Notes: a model not told the origin generated them from the letters alone. 64,000 bases of DNA from Paramarasmius palmivorus (GCA_037176845.1 JAYKXP010000042.1:186001-250000); one strand, 5' to 3'; shown: positions 47,100-61,751, counted from the stretch's first letter. Program-made: numbers and translations.

Positions 47100-47317
47100 A
47101 GCCGCTTATACCTCTATTTATTTGCATTTCAGTTGGGCATTCGCAGTTTACGACTAACTTATTCCTTCCCTTTCGCAATTAGCGCAGAAAATATCTATTA
47201 CGATACATCACGTCCTACTTCATACATCTACATAGTTGATGAACAGATTGCCTACATTACCGTTGTACAAATTACAAAAAAAACCTAAAGAGTAGTTGTA
47301 TGTGTACATGTACAGTA

Positions 47318-50824
<3,507 letters not shown>

Positions 50825-50967
50825 TATATACCGAGGCCAGGAGCTAAGCAATACGCGTAGAACACGCGTGGAGATGGGGGTGTAGAGGAAATTTAGTAGG
50901 CGCGACTACTGTGACTACTGTGACATATTGTCACATTGTAACGTCTCTCTGCTCTCTATCCACCACG

Positions 50968-51300
50968 ATGAACTCTACAGAGCAAAGTCAATACAAGCAA
51001 GCCAACGTCCGGAAACAGATGGTTCGTTCCATGCATGTAACCCTTTTCCCTTCCGCCCCTTCTTTTGACTTTCGCTGGTCTAACTTTCATATGAGTTCAG
51101 GTCAGAGGATTCGCAGGAGCCCTCATCGTCGCAGGAGTTTCCCTATACGTGGCTAAAAAGGTGATTGATAAGAGAAGGAAGGCTGATTTGGAGATTTACC
51201 GATCAAGTACGTCTCCGTATGCATTATGTTGGACACTATTCGGTATAACTAATACATTCATGTAGTACAACGTTCGGAGGACACGAAAGAGACTCGTTGA
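50968..51300 (+). CDS. Small single-pass membrane protein, hypothetical
   Basis: Three exons join in frame to about 64 residues: MNSTEQSQYKQANVRKQM, then after a 78 nt intron VRGFAGALIVAGVSLYVAKK followed by a basic VIDKRRKADLEIYR, then a short IQRSEDTKETR tail to TGA 51298-51300. The central hydrophobic stretch flanked by positive charges suggests a mitochondrial inner-membrane or ER helix. It is divergent from the RecQ gene with 143 bp between starts, so they may share a promoter. Size and layout resemble small respiratory-complex assembly proteins, but I cannot name it. Confidence 0.55.
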
Positions 51301-51836
51301 GGAATCTATTCACTTTACACTCTATTGTTATGACGAAGGCGACTGGAATCACAACGGAGGTTAGCTGTGAGTCGCGTCTTGTTCTTCCTCGTAGTCAGTA
51401 CACGGCTAAAGTCGCCCCAAAAGATTGGCAATACCTTACCTTGATATCATACCATAATCTTACGCTGCTACATATTTCCGGTGCTCGGCACACGAGATGT
51501 ACACTATTGCGCAATTCAATCCACATGCTATCGTTCTCCAAATGCCTGTTCCCCTCTCCGATGACATGAAATCCCGAACTTTCACGAACCACCAAGCAGC
51601 GGCACACGCTTACTTACAAGGACCCCATCATCGCACTTTTCTTGAAGGCAAGTATTACACTCAAACTCCCCTTTTCATTCAAACTTTGACAACGTTTTAC
51701 ATAGTTCCAGATAAATACAAACTGGCTTTCGAACCCTAGGCCTTTCCTGTCATGGTTCGCACACGAGGCCAAGCCTCCTGGACAAAGGATAATCTCAACT
51801 ATATATACCTACCTTATCGATAAGAAGCCAAACCCA
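51301..51836. other. Spacer with one unassigned plus-strand frame (51497-51739)
   Basis: The 80-codon frame has a true ATG (MYTIAQFNPHAIVLQMPVPL) but no recognisable domain. It could be part of a gene lost upstream of the nucleotidyltransferase cluster. Nothing else supported. Confidence 0.35.
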
Positions 51837-52595
51837 ATGTCTTCTCCACTCCTTTCCTCCAAGGATGTCGATAAAGCGACTACAGCCATCGCTCGACTAC
51901 TTCGAGAGCTAGGTTATACATTCTGTTTCTCGGGTGGCACTGCATGTTACTACTATGGAGCCACCACAATTCCATCGGTAGGTTCCTTGTATCTTGTTTG
52001 CTTGGACCCGGCTAAGGAACACCCATAGTCTATCGACATTATAATCCTCGACGCACAAGCGACCGAGGACAGCCTCAAATCTCAAATCATCGCCAAGGAT
52101 GACAAGTTCTACCTTCTCCTCCCTAACCCTCGCACTGCACAGTCTACGGCCATGTATCAAGTCCTCTACTATTGGTTGACACCCAAGGAGACTGCGTCCG
52201 GCGAAAAGCCACTCTTCCAACCAGGGAGATCACAGCGCCCAGGATGAAGCTACAAAATTGATTTCCAGTTTCCTCGATTGATGAGTATCCGATCTCTCCC
52301 CAAGGACCGCATCGTCTCCTCCAGAAACTGCCCATTAACCCCCATACTCCCATTGGTCCTTTTCCTACTCCAAAGGTGGCACAAATCCAGCACGGATGCT
52401 ATTCGGGGCAAGCTTCTGGCGGTGGACGTGAAAGAGGCACTGATGATCCTGACGAGAAGGTATCCGGACGTCAAGTTGGATGAAAGCGATTCATGGCCTA
52501 GTGTCTGGTTCATTAATCGAGGAAAAGAGAACGTAGAGGAATTCTTGAAGAGCCATCCTGGCACGAAGGATCAGTGGACGGCCATTGGGTTTTAG
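51837..52595 (+). pseudogene. Nucleotidyltransferase-fold protein, copy 1, nonsense-mutated
   Basis: First of three tandem paralogues. Exon 1 is 51837-51977 and exon 2 starts at 52029 with the same intron position as the others. It reads ELGYTFCFSGGTACYYYGAT then SIDIIILDAQATEDSL. The conserved catalytic strand at SYKIDFQFP is preceded by TGA at 52244-52246, where both sister genes have Arg. Beyond it the frame is open to the shared ending (HPGTKDQWTAIGF, stop 52593-52595). In addition, the first Asp of the sisters' DVD motif is Ser and the GS is GG, a variant closer to the AbiEii-type motif (GGTA...S-x-D-I). Either a recent pseudogene or a stop-readthrough product. Confidence 0.7.
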
Positions 52596-52813
52596 CTTGA
52601 TGTATCATCATTGTATGTAACGTTAGTGGGTCCAAATGTAGTTCAAAGTTTGATGTCTCATGCTCGTTCCCAGATGATGGAGTTGCCCGCACGCTCTAGT
52701 ACTACCCGTCTGGGGCTTAATACGAAAGCTACCGTTATCCTGGTGCCATTGTTGTGTGAATATAAGGGCGTGAACGTTGTGCACGGTTGACAGCTCCCCA
52801 AGTCCAGACATCG

Positions 52814-53577
52814 ATGCCCCGTTTTCAGGTTACGACCGAGGAAATCATACAGACCACACGCGCTGTTATCGATGTTCTGAAAAAGCTGGACTTAGAGTGC
52901 TGTCTAATCGGTAGCGCTGCATGTTACGCGTATGGAACGTCGACTCGAATACCAAACGTACGTTCTTGATGTGCTCTAACGCTGGAAGGTCCACCCTGAT
53001 CCTCTGACAGGACGTTGATATGGTCGTGTTGAATAGCCCTTGGCCACAGGAAGAACTCAAGAGACGAGTGGTAGCTGCAGATTCCAGATTTTACACCATT
53101 GCTTCGAAAGATCCCTTCGCTACATATCGCGTACTCTTCTTCCGGCTGACTACGAGCTTCTACTATCACCGTAGTTGCAAAGTGGATCTGTTGATCCCCG
53201 GAGTAATGAACATCCCTCGAGTTCCATCAAACCGCGTTTCCTTCTCCGCCATCACCCATGATGATATCCACTCGAACAACAACGCCAGTTGGTCCTGGCC
53301 TCTCATGCCATTCATTCCACTCCTGATGCTCAAATTGCAAGGGTGGACAGATCACAAGAACTCGCCAAAGAGTCATATGAGGCCGAAGCAGTATGTCGAT
53401 ATCTCTGATGTTCTCAAGTTGCTGGAGCTAGCTAGAGGTCGATATTCCGACCAGACGTTGAGCAAGGACGAGTCTTGGTTGCCCGAGTCGTTTGTCACTG
53501 CAGCGAGGGACAGGGTCAAGCTATTTATTGAAGAGTATCCCGGTTCAAAGGAAGACTGGGCGGCTGTTGGGTTTTGA
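52814..53577 (+). CDS. Minimal nucleotidyltransferase-fold protein, copy 2
   Basis: Two exons (52814-52957, 53011-53577), about 236 residues. Exon 1 holds LDLECCLIGSAACYAYGTST; exon 2 begins exactly at the catalytic strand DVDMVVLNSPWP, then RSCKVDLLIPG supplies the third acidic residue, giving the GS...DxD...D triad of the Pol-beta-like NTase superfamily. A helical C-terminal part (PFIPLLMLKLQGWTDHKNSP, DISDVLKLLELARGRYSDQT) ends EEYPGSKEDWAAVGF. Its layout resembles small MNT/AbiEii-like NTases that modify RNA or protein; the substrate is unknown. The catalytic residues are intact. Flanked by paralogues on both sides. Confidence 0.7.
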
Positions 53578-54244
53578 AGAATAAGTCGCATAACCTTCCC
53601 TGTTCGTGCTTGCAGTAATATTATTGTTCCAAGTGTACTTTATCCCTGGAGAAAAAAGAGTAACCAAATGCACGACGACTGACCCGGCGGGCCTGCTCTC
53701 AATTGATCGCTTCAATCCATAGCAGGTGATTTAATTTACTCCTTTGCTCTTGCTTTGCTCTAAGTAATGATGGCGCATTTGCAAACCACGTTCAGTTCGT
53801 CTTGTGCGCCTTTTTCCCAGAAAAGAATCCGACAAGGCCAGTTCTGATATGTATCAGTTTTCCAGCGCTCCATCAATGACATTATGTCATATGCATGGAA
53901 GAGGATTCTTTCTCCCACTCGAGTTGGTAGCATTCGATGATACCGAGAAAATTGGAGTCCAGACAGTGACAGAGAGGCCCAAGCCGGAGGTTGAGGCAGG
54001 ATTCTGGTGCGTAGCATCATTATGTTGTTCCCTTTGATCATACTGAATGTTTTCACTCGGTAGCGGGTTGTCGGCGGTCGCGCCATTCAATCTCCAAGAC
54101 TTGACTCGTGTTCCGGGAGCGAGGGCACAACGTGCTGAAGATCATCAAAACCATTATACTTATTATGTATACCTACTGCGCCCAGGTCGCCCCCTGCCAC
54201 CATAAAGGAGCATAACTATCATCAACCCAGCACCACACACCAGT
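53578..54244. other. Spacer between nucleotidyltransferase copies 2 and 3
   Basis: A plus-strand stretch at about 53804-54209 can be spliced (donor GTGCGT at 54008, acceptor CGGTAG at 54063) and reads FFLPLELVAFDDTEKIGVQT then LSAVAPFNLQDLTRVPGARA. It has no ATG in frame and no recognised family, so I leave it as a possible gene remnant. Confidence 0.35.
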
Positions 54245-54975
54245 ATGCCAGGACCTTACAATGCCAAAGAAGTCAGAAAGGCAGCTCGGAGAGCTGTTCA
54301 GGCACTAGCCGATAACAATATCGACTGCTGCCTCTTCGGAAGTGCAGCTTGTCATGTCTATGGGATGCAGAATCGGGATCCAGAGGTGCGTTGACGCTAT
54401 CATCATCTCTAGCTAGCCTCAAGGTTCTTTTCTAACAGGATGTCGATATCGTCCTCCTCACAAATGATGGCCGCGACGTCGAATACATCAAGCAACTCAT
54501 AGTGTCTACGGACGCCAAATTCTACCTCATCAAATCCTCCAACCCCAACGCAACGTACAAGAAGCTCTACTACAAACTTGGCCCGGGTCGTTCATGCAAG
54601 GTCGACATCCTACTTCCAGGTAGAGCTACCGACCTCGATATACCAGTGATTCCAAAGCGTTTGGTGGACTATCCGCAGCCCTATAACGATATACCGGTGA
54701 TGCCTATCCTCCCGCTTTTATTGATGAAACTGCGAGGTTGGGTAGATCATCGACATTCGAAAGAGGGACGATTTCAATACAAGGTTCGCCAGGACGTAAC
54801 GGACATTGAGGAGATGTTGGATATCACAATTGATGAGTACGAGGTCGAGCTGAGCACCGAGGGAGATTGGTTACCACGAAAGTTCGTTCGTGATTCGGAA
54901 GAGAGGGTCGAGGAGTATGTTAGAAAGTTTCCGAGCTCGAGGCGACGTTGGCAGTTGATTGGTTTCGACGTTTGA
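54245..54975 (+). CDS. Minimal nucleotidyltransferase-fold protein, copy 3
   Basis: Two exons (54245-54385, 54439-54975), about 225 residues, start MPGPYNAKEVRKAARRAVQA. The GS motif is in NIDCCLFGSAACHVYGMQN and the intron falls just before DVDIVLLTNDG; RSCKVDILLPG supplies the third catalytic Asp. The region PVMPILPLLLMKLRGWVDHR and the ending FPSSRRRWQLIGFDV match copy 2. All catalytic positions are intact, so together with copy 2 it probably still functions. The three genes share strand, intron phase and order, showing tandem duplication within about 3 kb. Confidence 0.72.
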
Positions 54976-56640
54976 CTTTAACTGGCAAATTTTAACTTCT
55001 ATACCCGCATACGAGGCTTTAGCGGAAGTGGTGTATGTATACTATTACTATCTAGATTCGAGAATGGATGTTCACTTTACGGGGAAATCGCTGAGGCTTT
55101 GTGTGACTGTCAAGCATTCGCGGTGACGCGTCGTTTTTCTCCTTTTACCATCACTAGCATGTTGGCCGTTTCTGCCTCAGCAAACCTTTCTATTTTCTGC
55201 ACACCGGTATTAGGAAGAATCCAAACAGTATCGTTCTGTGTTCTTTGAACCTGGACACGACCAGACACGACATGAAAAAAGGTGGTAAGAACTTGTTCCA
55301 TGTCCAGCATTCATTAGCAGTATGATTGACCACGCTCTCCTCTCATGCAGGCCGTCCTTTGACCATTATTGACGGGAAAGAAATCATGGAGATCTCTAAG
55401 GACCTGAATTTTGGTCAGGGTTTTCCAAATGACGATGACACGTATGTCGGTTCTGTCGTTCTACATACTCTGTTGAGGACTCACGACAGAATCTCAAGCT
55501 CAAGAAAATTGTTGCGTGAAGCACAGGGAGAAGGATTGGTTGTGTCACTTGGGAGCTGTATCGGAACAATACTGGCACCTTCAGTACGTGTATCTCCACA
55601 ATGGAAACATTCTGCGGGCTAATTCATCTACCTCGATGATAGAATCGGTGTCCAGAAGACACTAGCAAGACGGACTTTGAGGAGATAACTGGACAAACGA
55701 ATCACCGCCAGCATTGCGCCTCGACCTTTTTGCTATGATTATGAATGGTCATGTCGATGATAAACTATGGTTATCGAAGAACGGAGGATTGAAGGACGAT
55801 AAAAATCTCTCTTTGGAAGGCCCTTCCACATCTGCCCTACATTATCGCACTTTTAGCATTACATGGTTAGAAACGGCGTAAGCTATGTTCACTATTTGGA
55901 TTTATCCAATTGCTGACTTTTCTCATAGTTCACGTTGCTATGGACAAGGGAGACCACCAAGTTTTGACCGAACCTTTGATGCTGCAACACCGTGTTCAAG
56001 TTGTTGCACTTGCTTTCTACTGTCTGCAAGGAGAAGCATATGACAGTCGCGGTGCTACTGAGGAGGTTCCTTCGTATCTGATAAGGATGCCCGTACGGTG
56101 TCTTGACACGCAGTTGAATGATGGAATGATGTTCCTTCACCCAGGACATAGTGGCACGGCGCAATCGTTACCGAGGTCAGTTGGCTCATGTTGTCGAGGA
56201 CCGCCTATAGCTGATATAATGATTTGAATGATAGGATCCCCAGCCAACTGAATGACCCGACAGAAACTCATCTTGCTTCATGCCACACTTTGCAGTGTGT
56301 TCGCTCCTTGGTAATGTACATAAGGCCGAACCTTAGCGCAATTCCTACGTCATGGTCGGCGGTGTCTACACATCACGCCCAATGATATCCAGATATCGCA
56401 CTTCATCTGCTCTTATTCCCTCGCCGTCGGTTTCAAAAGGCCTACAATGCAGCTATCTATCACTCTCTTGCTCTTCCATCCACAGGTCGAGTCACTATAA
56501 CTTCGATCGAATCCTCTCCCCATCGAATCCCCAGCGCTCGCAGCCAACCATCACAACTGCGCGCAGATTATCTCCCAACACTCCTTTGGCGCAACCGTTG
56601 TTCAGTATTCATGAATGCAAGTGGGAATCTCTTCTCAGCA
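54976..56640. other. 1.7 kb region without a resolved gene
   Basis: Minus-strand 55110-55310 reads HVVSGRVQVQRTQNDTVWIL and NTGVQKIERFAEAETANMLV, which looks coding, and plus-strand 55364-55620 reads RPLTIIDGKEIMEISKDLNF after an ATGCAG acceptor. Neither could be extended or named. The right end (56500-56640) contains the decayed 3' end of the first family Y gene, including a VMVGCERWGFDGERI segment near 56520-56570 (minus strand). Confidence 0.35.
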
Positions 56641-56643
56641 GAG

Positions 56644-57356
56644 TCAGCCTAGGAGGATGAGGAGACGCATCTCGATAGCGACCTCTATCTCAAATCGCTG
56701 CGACAACTCCAGGCTCTCAAAGTACCTCGACAACATTCTCCCGATCCCGAACTTCTCACTCCGAGTTACCCGTCTCAGCCACGCAATAGCCGCATCTTCC
56801 TTGATGAAGGATTCGTAAATGAGCTTGAGCTTCCGCTCTGTGATCCTGTGGTATCCAGGGAGCATGCGAGGATCCACGACGATTCTCCGGCCATGGAGGT
56901 ACATGTTCGTCGCATGAATGTTGAGGACAAGAAGGGAGATAGAATCTCGGAGAGGGGATGGCACCTCTGCAGGAAAGAGTTTGGACAGGGAGAATGAGAA
57001 CCGGGAGTCGATTTCTGCAAAGACATTGAGCAGAAGACTCTGACATCATGGCGTGAAGACAAACCGCGAGCAATGTGGACGGGAATATCGACATCCAGTT
57101 GCGCCTTTTGGAAACAGAGAAGCCTGGGTTTCATGGCTGCATTTTCCTCCTTGTGCTTCTCCAACCTGTCCAGTCTTTGCAGTAGGCTCTGTACCGAGGC
57201 CTGCTCCTTACCATTCCTCCCGAACTCCCCAGTTCCAGCCTCTGAGGCAACCTGTCCTTCCAAGGATGCAAGTCTACTCTCGATGCTCTCAAAGCGACGA
57301 TTTGTAGTCCTCTTTAGACCAGCTACCTTCTCCTCGAGAGGAGGTAAGCCGTGCAT
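56644..57356 (-). CDS. Family Y protein, copy 1, C-terminally truncated
   Basis: Two exons. Exon 1 starts at ATG 57354-57356 (MHGLPPLEEKVAGLKRTTNR) and is a coiled coil with heptads (RRFESIESRLASLEGQV, LLQRLDRLEKHKEENA), ending LDVDIPVHIAR. After the intron (about 57010-57060) EIDSRFSFSLSKLF leads to the family core DSISLLVLNIHATNMYLHGR, LPGYHRITERKLKLIYESFI and LSRYFESLELSQRFEIEVAI. A TGA at 56644-56646 truncates it shortly after EMRLLILLG, losing the last 70 residues found in copy 3. Homologous but frameshifted remains of those residues lie at about 56490-56640. It may be a pseudogene or a shortened protein. The family is unrecognised and probably lineage-restricted. Confidence 0.55.
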
Positions 57357-57664
57357 AGATGGTGGAAAGCAGCGACGAACAAGTAGGGGCCCGCTGCTTT
57401 AGCATACGATCACTGGGTTCGGCACCGCACAAACCTAGTCAGGCCATATATTCTGGAGCTCCTATTTCCCTAAGGCGGCACCGAATGCTTGTCCTTGGTG
57501 CATAGCCTCTTTTCGGTGTCCACTATGCAACGATCGTGCAGCTCAAGATACTTTCGCTCCGAAATTTGACACAGATATGTATCGTGTTGCACGGTCCAAT
57601 ATACCTGCTCTAAGATAGTAAACATCTTGGTCTTGCCCGTGCTGCATGTATCATATATCGACCT

Positions 57665-57975
57665 CTAGTCATGACCCGACATTCTGCCAACTTCCAAACA
57701 AACTCTCTGCTTATCAAAACCCCAGCGTTCGCAACCCACCATCGCAGCGGTCCTCAAAATATCTCCTCCAAGTCTCCCTTCCACCTTCTTCTCCTGTAGA
57801 AACGTCACAAACTGTTTCTCATTGGGAGTAAGTTGAGTGCCATAGTCACAGGTAGAGGGAAAAAACTGGTTCCAGGTAGATCGTCCAGAGAGAATGAGGA
57901 GACGCATCTCGACAGCCGTTTGAACCAGAGGAAGAAAAGCTGGGCCCCTGACGCATTTCAGCCCGATCAGTGGTG
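57665..57975 (-). pseudogene. Family Y copy 2, C-terminal fragment
   Basis: Retains only the 3' third of the gene: TAVEMRLLILSGRSTWNQFF, FVTFLQEKKVEGRLGGDILR and AAMVGCERWGFDKQRVCLEV, ending RMSGHD at 57665 exactly like copy 3. About 590 bp present in copy 3, from the coiled-coil exon to YFEALESE, is deleted; the junction lies at about 57920, between CCGTTT and CAGAGGAAG. The sequence is otherwise nearly identical to copy 3, so the deletion is recent. Confidence 0.75.
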
Positions 57976-58090
57976 TCGGTACCGGCACTCCTATCCTGAA
58001 TTCGACTCATTTCCTTTACCCACGCGAGGACCCTGTACACACGGATACACAAGTATGATATGCCCTGTTAGCCTTCTTTCCTACAAAACA

Positions 58091-58300
58091 TCAGAATTTT
58101 ATACTGGGCGTCATCCCTAGGCCATAGCCATGAAAAAGACGTGTTTGTTGGGAAGAGCAACTACGAGGGGACGTATCTCGATGGCTGTTTTGACTTTTGG
58201 CCATGGACTTGAAATACTGGGCTAATCTACGCCCCTTTTCGAGGTTCTCACGAATTGTTTCTTGACCTCTGGAAAGGACACTTCGGCCTGCATGTGCATA
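58091..58300 (-). pseudogene. Family Y short remnant
   Basis: Minus-strand ENLEKGRRLAQYFKSMAKSQ resembles ENLGKYFEALESEQELEIET of copy 3, after which the frame is lost. The related remnant at about 59855-59900 reads VKMAIEMRLLRLF. Both sit at equivalent places in the tandem duplication described for 57490-60290. Confidence 0.45.
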
Positions 58301-58843
58301 GATAGCGAGGAGAAGGAGTGACACAAGCCTCGTCAACTATCTTCCGCGTCTCTTGCACTCCGCCCACGAGGGTTGGCAATATCTTGCACGCTACGATCAG
58401 TGGAGTGGACGCAGAGTCAGTCGGACTTCCTATTCTACCTAAACGATTTTGGGGTCGTACGATGCTCTACATTGCCAGCAACCTTTAAACAACCTTCTCT
58501 TGTCAAACCCCCAGCACCCCACGAAACATTTCTCTTGACCTTCGCCATCACATTGTTCTTCTCCCAGGTCCTTTGGCGTGTTCACGGGTCGTCGTCATTA
58601 TGGTTCTCCCTGCGCAAAGTGGACGTGAAACAGTGGTTGACGATGACTCGGACTTGTCTTTGGTGCATAGCCTCTTTTCGGCGTCCACTATGCAAAGCTG
58701 ACACATGTGCGATCGTGCAGCTCAAGATACTTTCGCTCCGAAATTTGACACAGATATGTATCGTGTTGCGCGGTCCAATATACCTACTCTAAGATAGTAA
58801 ACATCTTGGTCTTGCCCGTGCTGCATGTATCATATATCGACCT

Positions 58844-59649
58844 CTAGTCATGACCCGACATTCTGCCAACTTCCAAACAAACTCTCTGCTTATCGAAACC
58901 CCAGCGCTCGCAACCCACCATCGCAGCGGTCCTCAAAATATCCCCTCCGAGTCTCCCTTCCACCTTCTTCTCCTGTAGAAACGTCACAAACTGTTTCTCA
59001 TTGGGAGTAAGTGGCGTGCAATAGTAATGGGTAGAGGGAAAAAACTGGCTCCAGGTAGATTGTCCAGGGAGAGTGAGGAGACGCATCTCGACAGCCGTTT
59101 CTATCTCGAGTTCCTGTTCGGATTCCAGGGCTTCAAAGTATTTGCCCAGGTTTTCCCCTATCACCATCTTCTCAGTCATCCGCTCCAGCCACTTGACAGG
59201 CGTGCACCTCCTGACAAAGGAATCACGAATGACGTTACGTCTGTCTACTGTCATTCGGTGGTATCCTGGGAGACCATTGGGGTTGGCGGCGACTCTGAGG
59301 CCTCGGAGTTGTATATTGGTCGCATGGATATTGAGGACAAGGAGCGATATCGAATCTTCGGTCGGGCGTGGTACAGTTTTGTCGAGAGGAAAGAGTTTCT
59401 GCTGGGACGCCGAGAAGCGAGAGTCAATCTCTGTGTTGGGTTGAATCAGCGCATTTCTCATTCATGGATCTCGATATACGCACCTCGAGCGATTTGAATA
59501 GGAATATCAATGTCCAAGTGTTTCTTTTCCAGTCGGTCCACCCTCACTTCCAACGCGCGCATGCTTTCCTTGAGCACGCATAGTCGCTCATCGTTAGACG
59601 CCGCGGTTTTCTCGAGAGATGCAATTCTATCCTCGAGGCTGGTAGACAT
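58844..59649 (-). CDS. Family Y protein, copy 3, intact
   Basis: Two exons from ATG 59647-59649. Exon 1 is a coiled coil: MSTSLEDRIASLEKTAASND, then VRVDRLEKKHLDIDIPIQIAR. A 50 nt intron follows (donor GTGCGT at about 59484) and exon 2 opens EIDSRFSASQQKLFPLD. The core reads DSISLLVLNIHATNIQLRG, LPGYHRMTVDRRNVIRDSFV and ENLGKYFEALESEQELEIET. The C-terminus, FVTFLQEKKVEGRLGGDILR then VGCERWGFDKQRVC, ends HD at 58844. About 251 residues. No catalytic motif, signal peptide or membrane helix is visible. The short coiled coil plus globular domain suggests an oligomeric adaptor or self/non-self type protein, but this is inference. Confidence 0.65.
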
Positions 59650-60869
59650 TTGGTGTTCTGCAGACCGTCGATGGGAAGCAGAGGAAGAAAGGCTGGGCCC
59701 CTGACGCGTTTTAGCCCGATCAGTGGTGTCGGTACCGGCACTCCTATCCTAAACTCGACTCATTTCCGCGAGGACCGGCACCTTCCTAGTGGTACCGCTA
59801 TGACATCCCCTGTTAGCCTTATCACAAGTTCGTACTCCGTGGGCGTCATCCACGAAAAGACGCAGAAGACGCATCTCGATGGCCATTTTGACTTTTAAAA
59901 TGCTGTTTCTTACCTGCTCCAACAACTGTTTTCGGTCCTCATGAAGGTGCTCTCGCGCTCAGTCATCCGAGGGACTACTGGAAAGGACACTTCGGCGGAG
60001 TAATACATACTCCATCTCCGCTCACAGATGAATGGGAGTCGATCAGCGGAGTGGACGCAGAGTCAGTTGGACTTCCTATTCTACCTAAACGATTTTGGGG
60101 TCGTACGATACTCTACATCGCCAGCAACCTTTAAACAACCTTCTCTTGTCAAAGCCCCAGCACCCACGAAACGTTTCTTCGCCATCACATTGTTCTTCTC
60201 CCAGGTCCTTTGTCGTGTTCACTGGTCGTCGTCATCATGATTCTCCTTGCGCAAAGTGGTGGTTGACGACGACTCGGACTTGTACAGTGTCATACTTTTC
60301 AACTGACACTGGCCAGCGAAAAGGTCAAGGTTGTCCTTTAACTTGCCAGGGTTTGGGATGAGTGCGCAGTGTACCTTCGTCCAGATGGAAAGAGGAGCCG
60401 AAAATGGAACTTGATCTGAACAGCTGCTTGGACCTCGGTTTCGTTGCTCTTCAAGGGACCAGAAGAGCACATCCCGTCTCGTTTTCGCGGGGAAAGACTT
60501 GAAGCAGTCGTCAGCCATATAACAAACGAATAAGCAACTCCAGAAGGTACGCAGCTGCCTACCTATTCTTTGAATGTCCCTCGGTTGACTCTACTCTATT
60601 TAGCAACGCGAAAGCCTTATTTTCGAATGCGATGGTGTGTAGACTTTCATATCATTACCTCCCTAGTGCTCAGCTCTGACCTTGATACAATAGCCTGCAA
60701 CGTCGCCATAAACCGTTCCGACAAAAACCATACCTTGGATACGTTCGGTTCGCTCATTGCCTCAGAGAGCGAGTCTTGTACCGACCCTTCCTGGTATTGA
60801 ATACCTTGTTCGTCATAAACACGACCCAAGGAGTGAATAAATTACATCAAGAAATGCAGCGAAGGCGGC
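59650..60869. other. Spacer right of family Y copy 3
   Basis: Left part belongs to the tandem duplication. On the minus strand 60647-60829 reads GSVQDSLSEAMSEPNVSK and 60219-60518 is open (MADDCFKSFPAKTRRDVLFW), both coding-like but unconnected. No gene is called. Confidence 0.35.
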
Positions 60870-61563
60870 TACTCGAGGATGATGACGAGCTTCTCAGGTC
60901 TCTTCGACTCGGAGTTGAAGGAAGATCACACCAGTCCTTTCCTGAGTAGCTCCGGAGGTGCTCAGCGTGTACGCATTCTCGATTCTAATAGTCCCATCAT
61001 GTACGAGTGCTCGGATGAGTTTACGCCTGTCCTTGGTTATTCGGTAGGCTATTGGAGTCGACAACGACAATGACGATTGGTATTACCACGTCCCCACAAT
61101 CTATCTCACTCCTTATACTCAACATCCTCGCTCCATCTCCGGCGTCCACGAAACCGAAACCGAACCGAAAACAGGACTATCGTCGACCCACGTATCCTAC
61201 CTGGGTATCACAACCTATCAACCAATCCCTCAACCATCGAACACATCTCGGACAGGTGAAGTACCGTCCGATGGCTCATGAAGACATCGCACGAAACACC
61301 CGACCTCACGCAAAGCTTCGAGGAGCTAAAAGACCAAGAACGACTCGAAATCGAAACTGCTATCGAGATGAGACGCGGTTGTTGGGATACTTGGGATTGG
61401 TGGGGACTTTCTTCGCCGTTGCCTAGTGAAGTACCCAACCGTGAGGTGAAGAAGATGAAGGCAAGTTATGGAGGTGACGATTGCGGTTGTAGGATGTGAA
61501 CTTTGGAAATTTGACAAGGAGAAAGTATGTGAAGAGGTAGCTGATGTATCTCGTCACGAGTAG
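60870..61563 (+). pseudogene. Family Y degraded copy on the opposite strand
   Basis: Pieces in shifting frames match family Y: SISLLILNI at about 61108, VDPRILPGYHNLS at about 61181, FEELKDQERLEIETAIEMRR at about 61314, and VVGCELWKFDKEKVCEEV with a final SRHE at 61480-61563. Frameshifts separate each piece, and the segment between EMRR and the end is shortened. It is the only copy on the plus strand. Confidence 0.65.
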
Positions 61564-61751
61564 CGGTGCTGTGTATTGTAAACCATTCCGTCGATAACCA
61601 TACGTTGTAATACACATTAAACTCTCGAATCTATTGCTAGTCCATTCTACATGTACGATACTCTTTTGCTTGGTTGATGTTACAAATCGCAGTGTCCTTC
61701 AAAAAACGAAAAACGCGTCCAAAAAACCACATCACCACCACCACCACACGC

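Larger units (their letters stand above)
57490..60290. repeat. Tandem segmental duplication carrying family Y copies 2 and 3
   Basis: Three pairs of near-identical blocks keep the same order: 57490-57910 matches 58655-59095, 57935-58020 matches 59678-59770, and 58376-58640 matches 60037-60280. The left unit is about 1.17 kb, the right about 1.63 kb; the difference is mostly the 0.59 kb deletion in copy 2. Small indels and roughly 5 percent mismatches by eye separate the units. Confidence 0.8.

Noticed and set aside
51837..54975. Calling the nucleotidyltransferase genes a toxin-antitoxin system
   Set aside because: Only the fold-level motif is shared; no antitoxin-like partner gene lies alongside, and eukaryotic homologues may have other roles.
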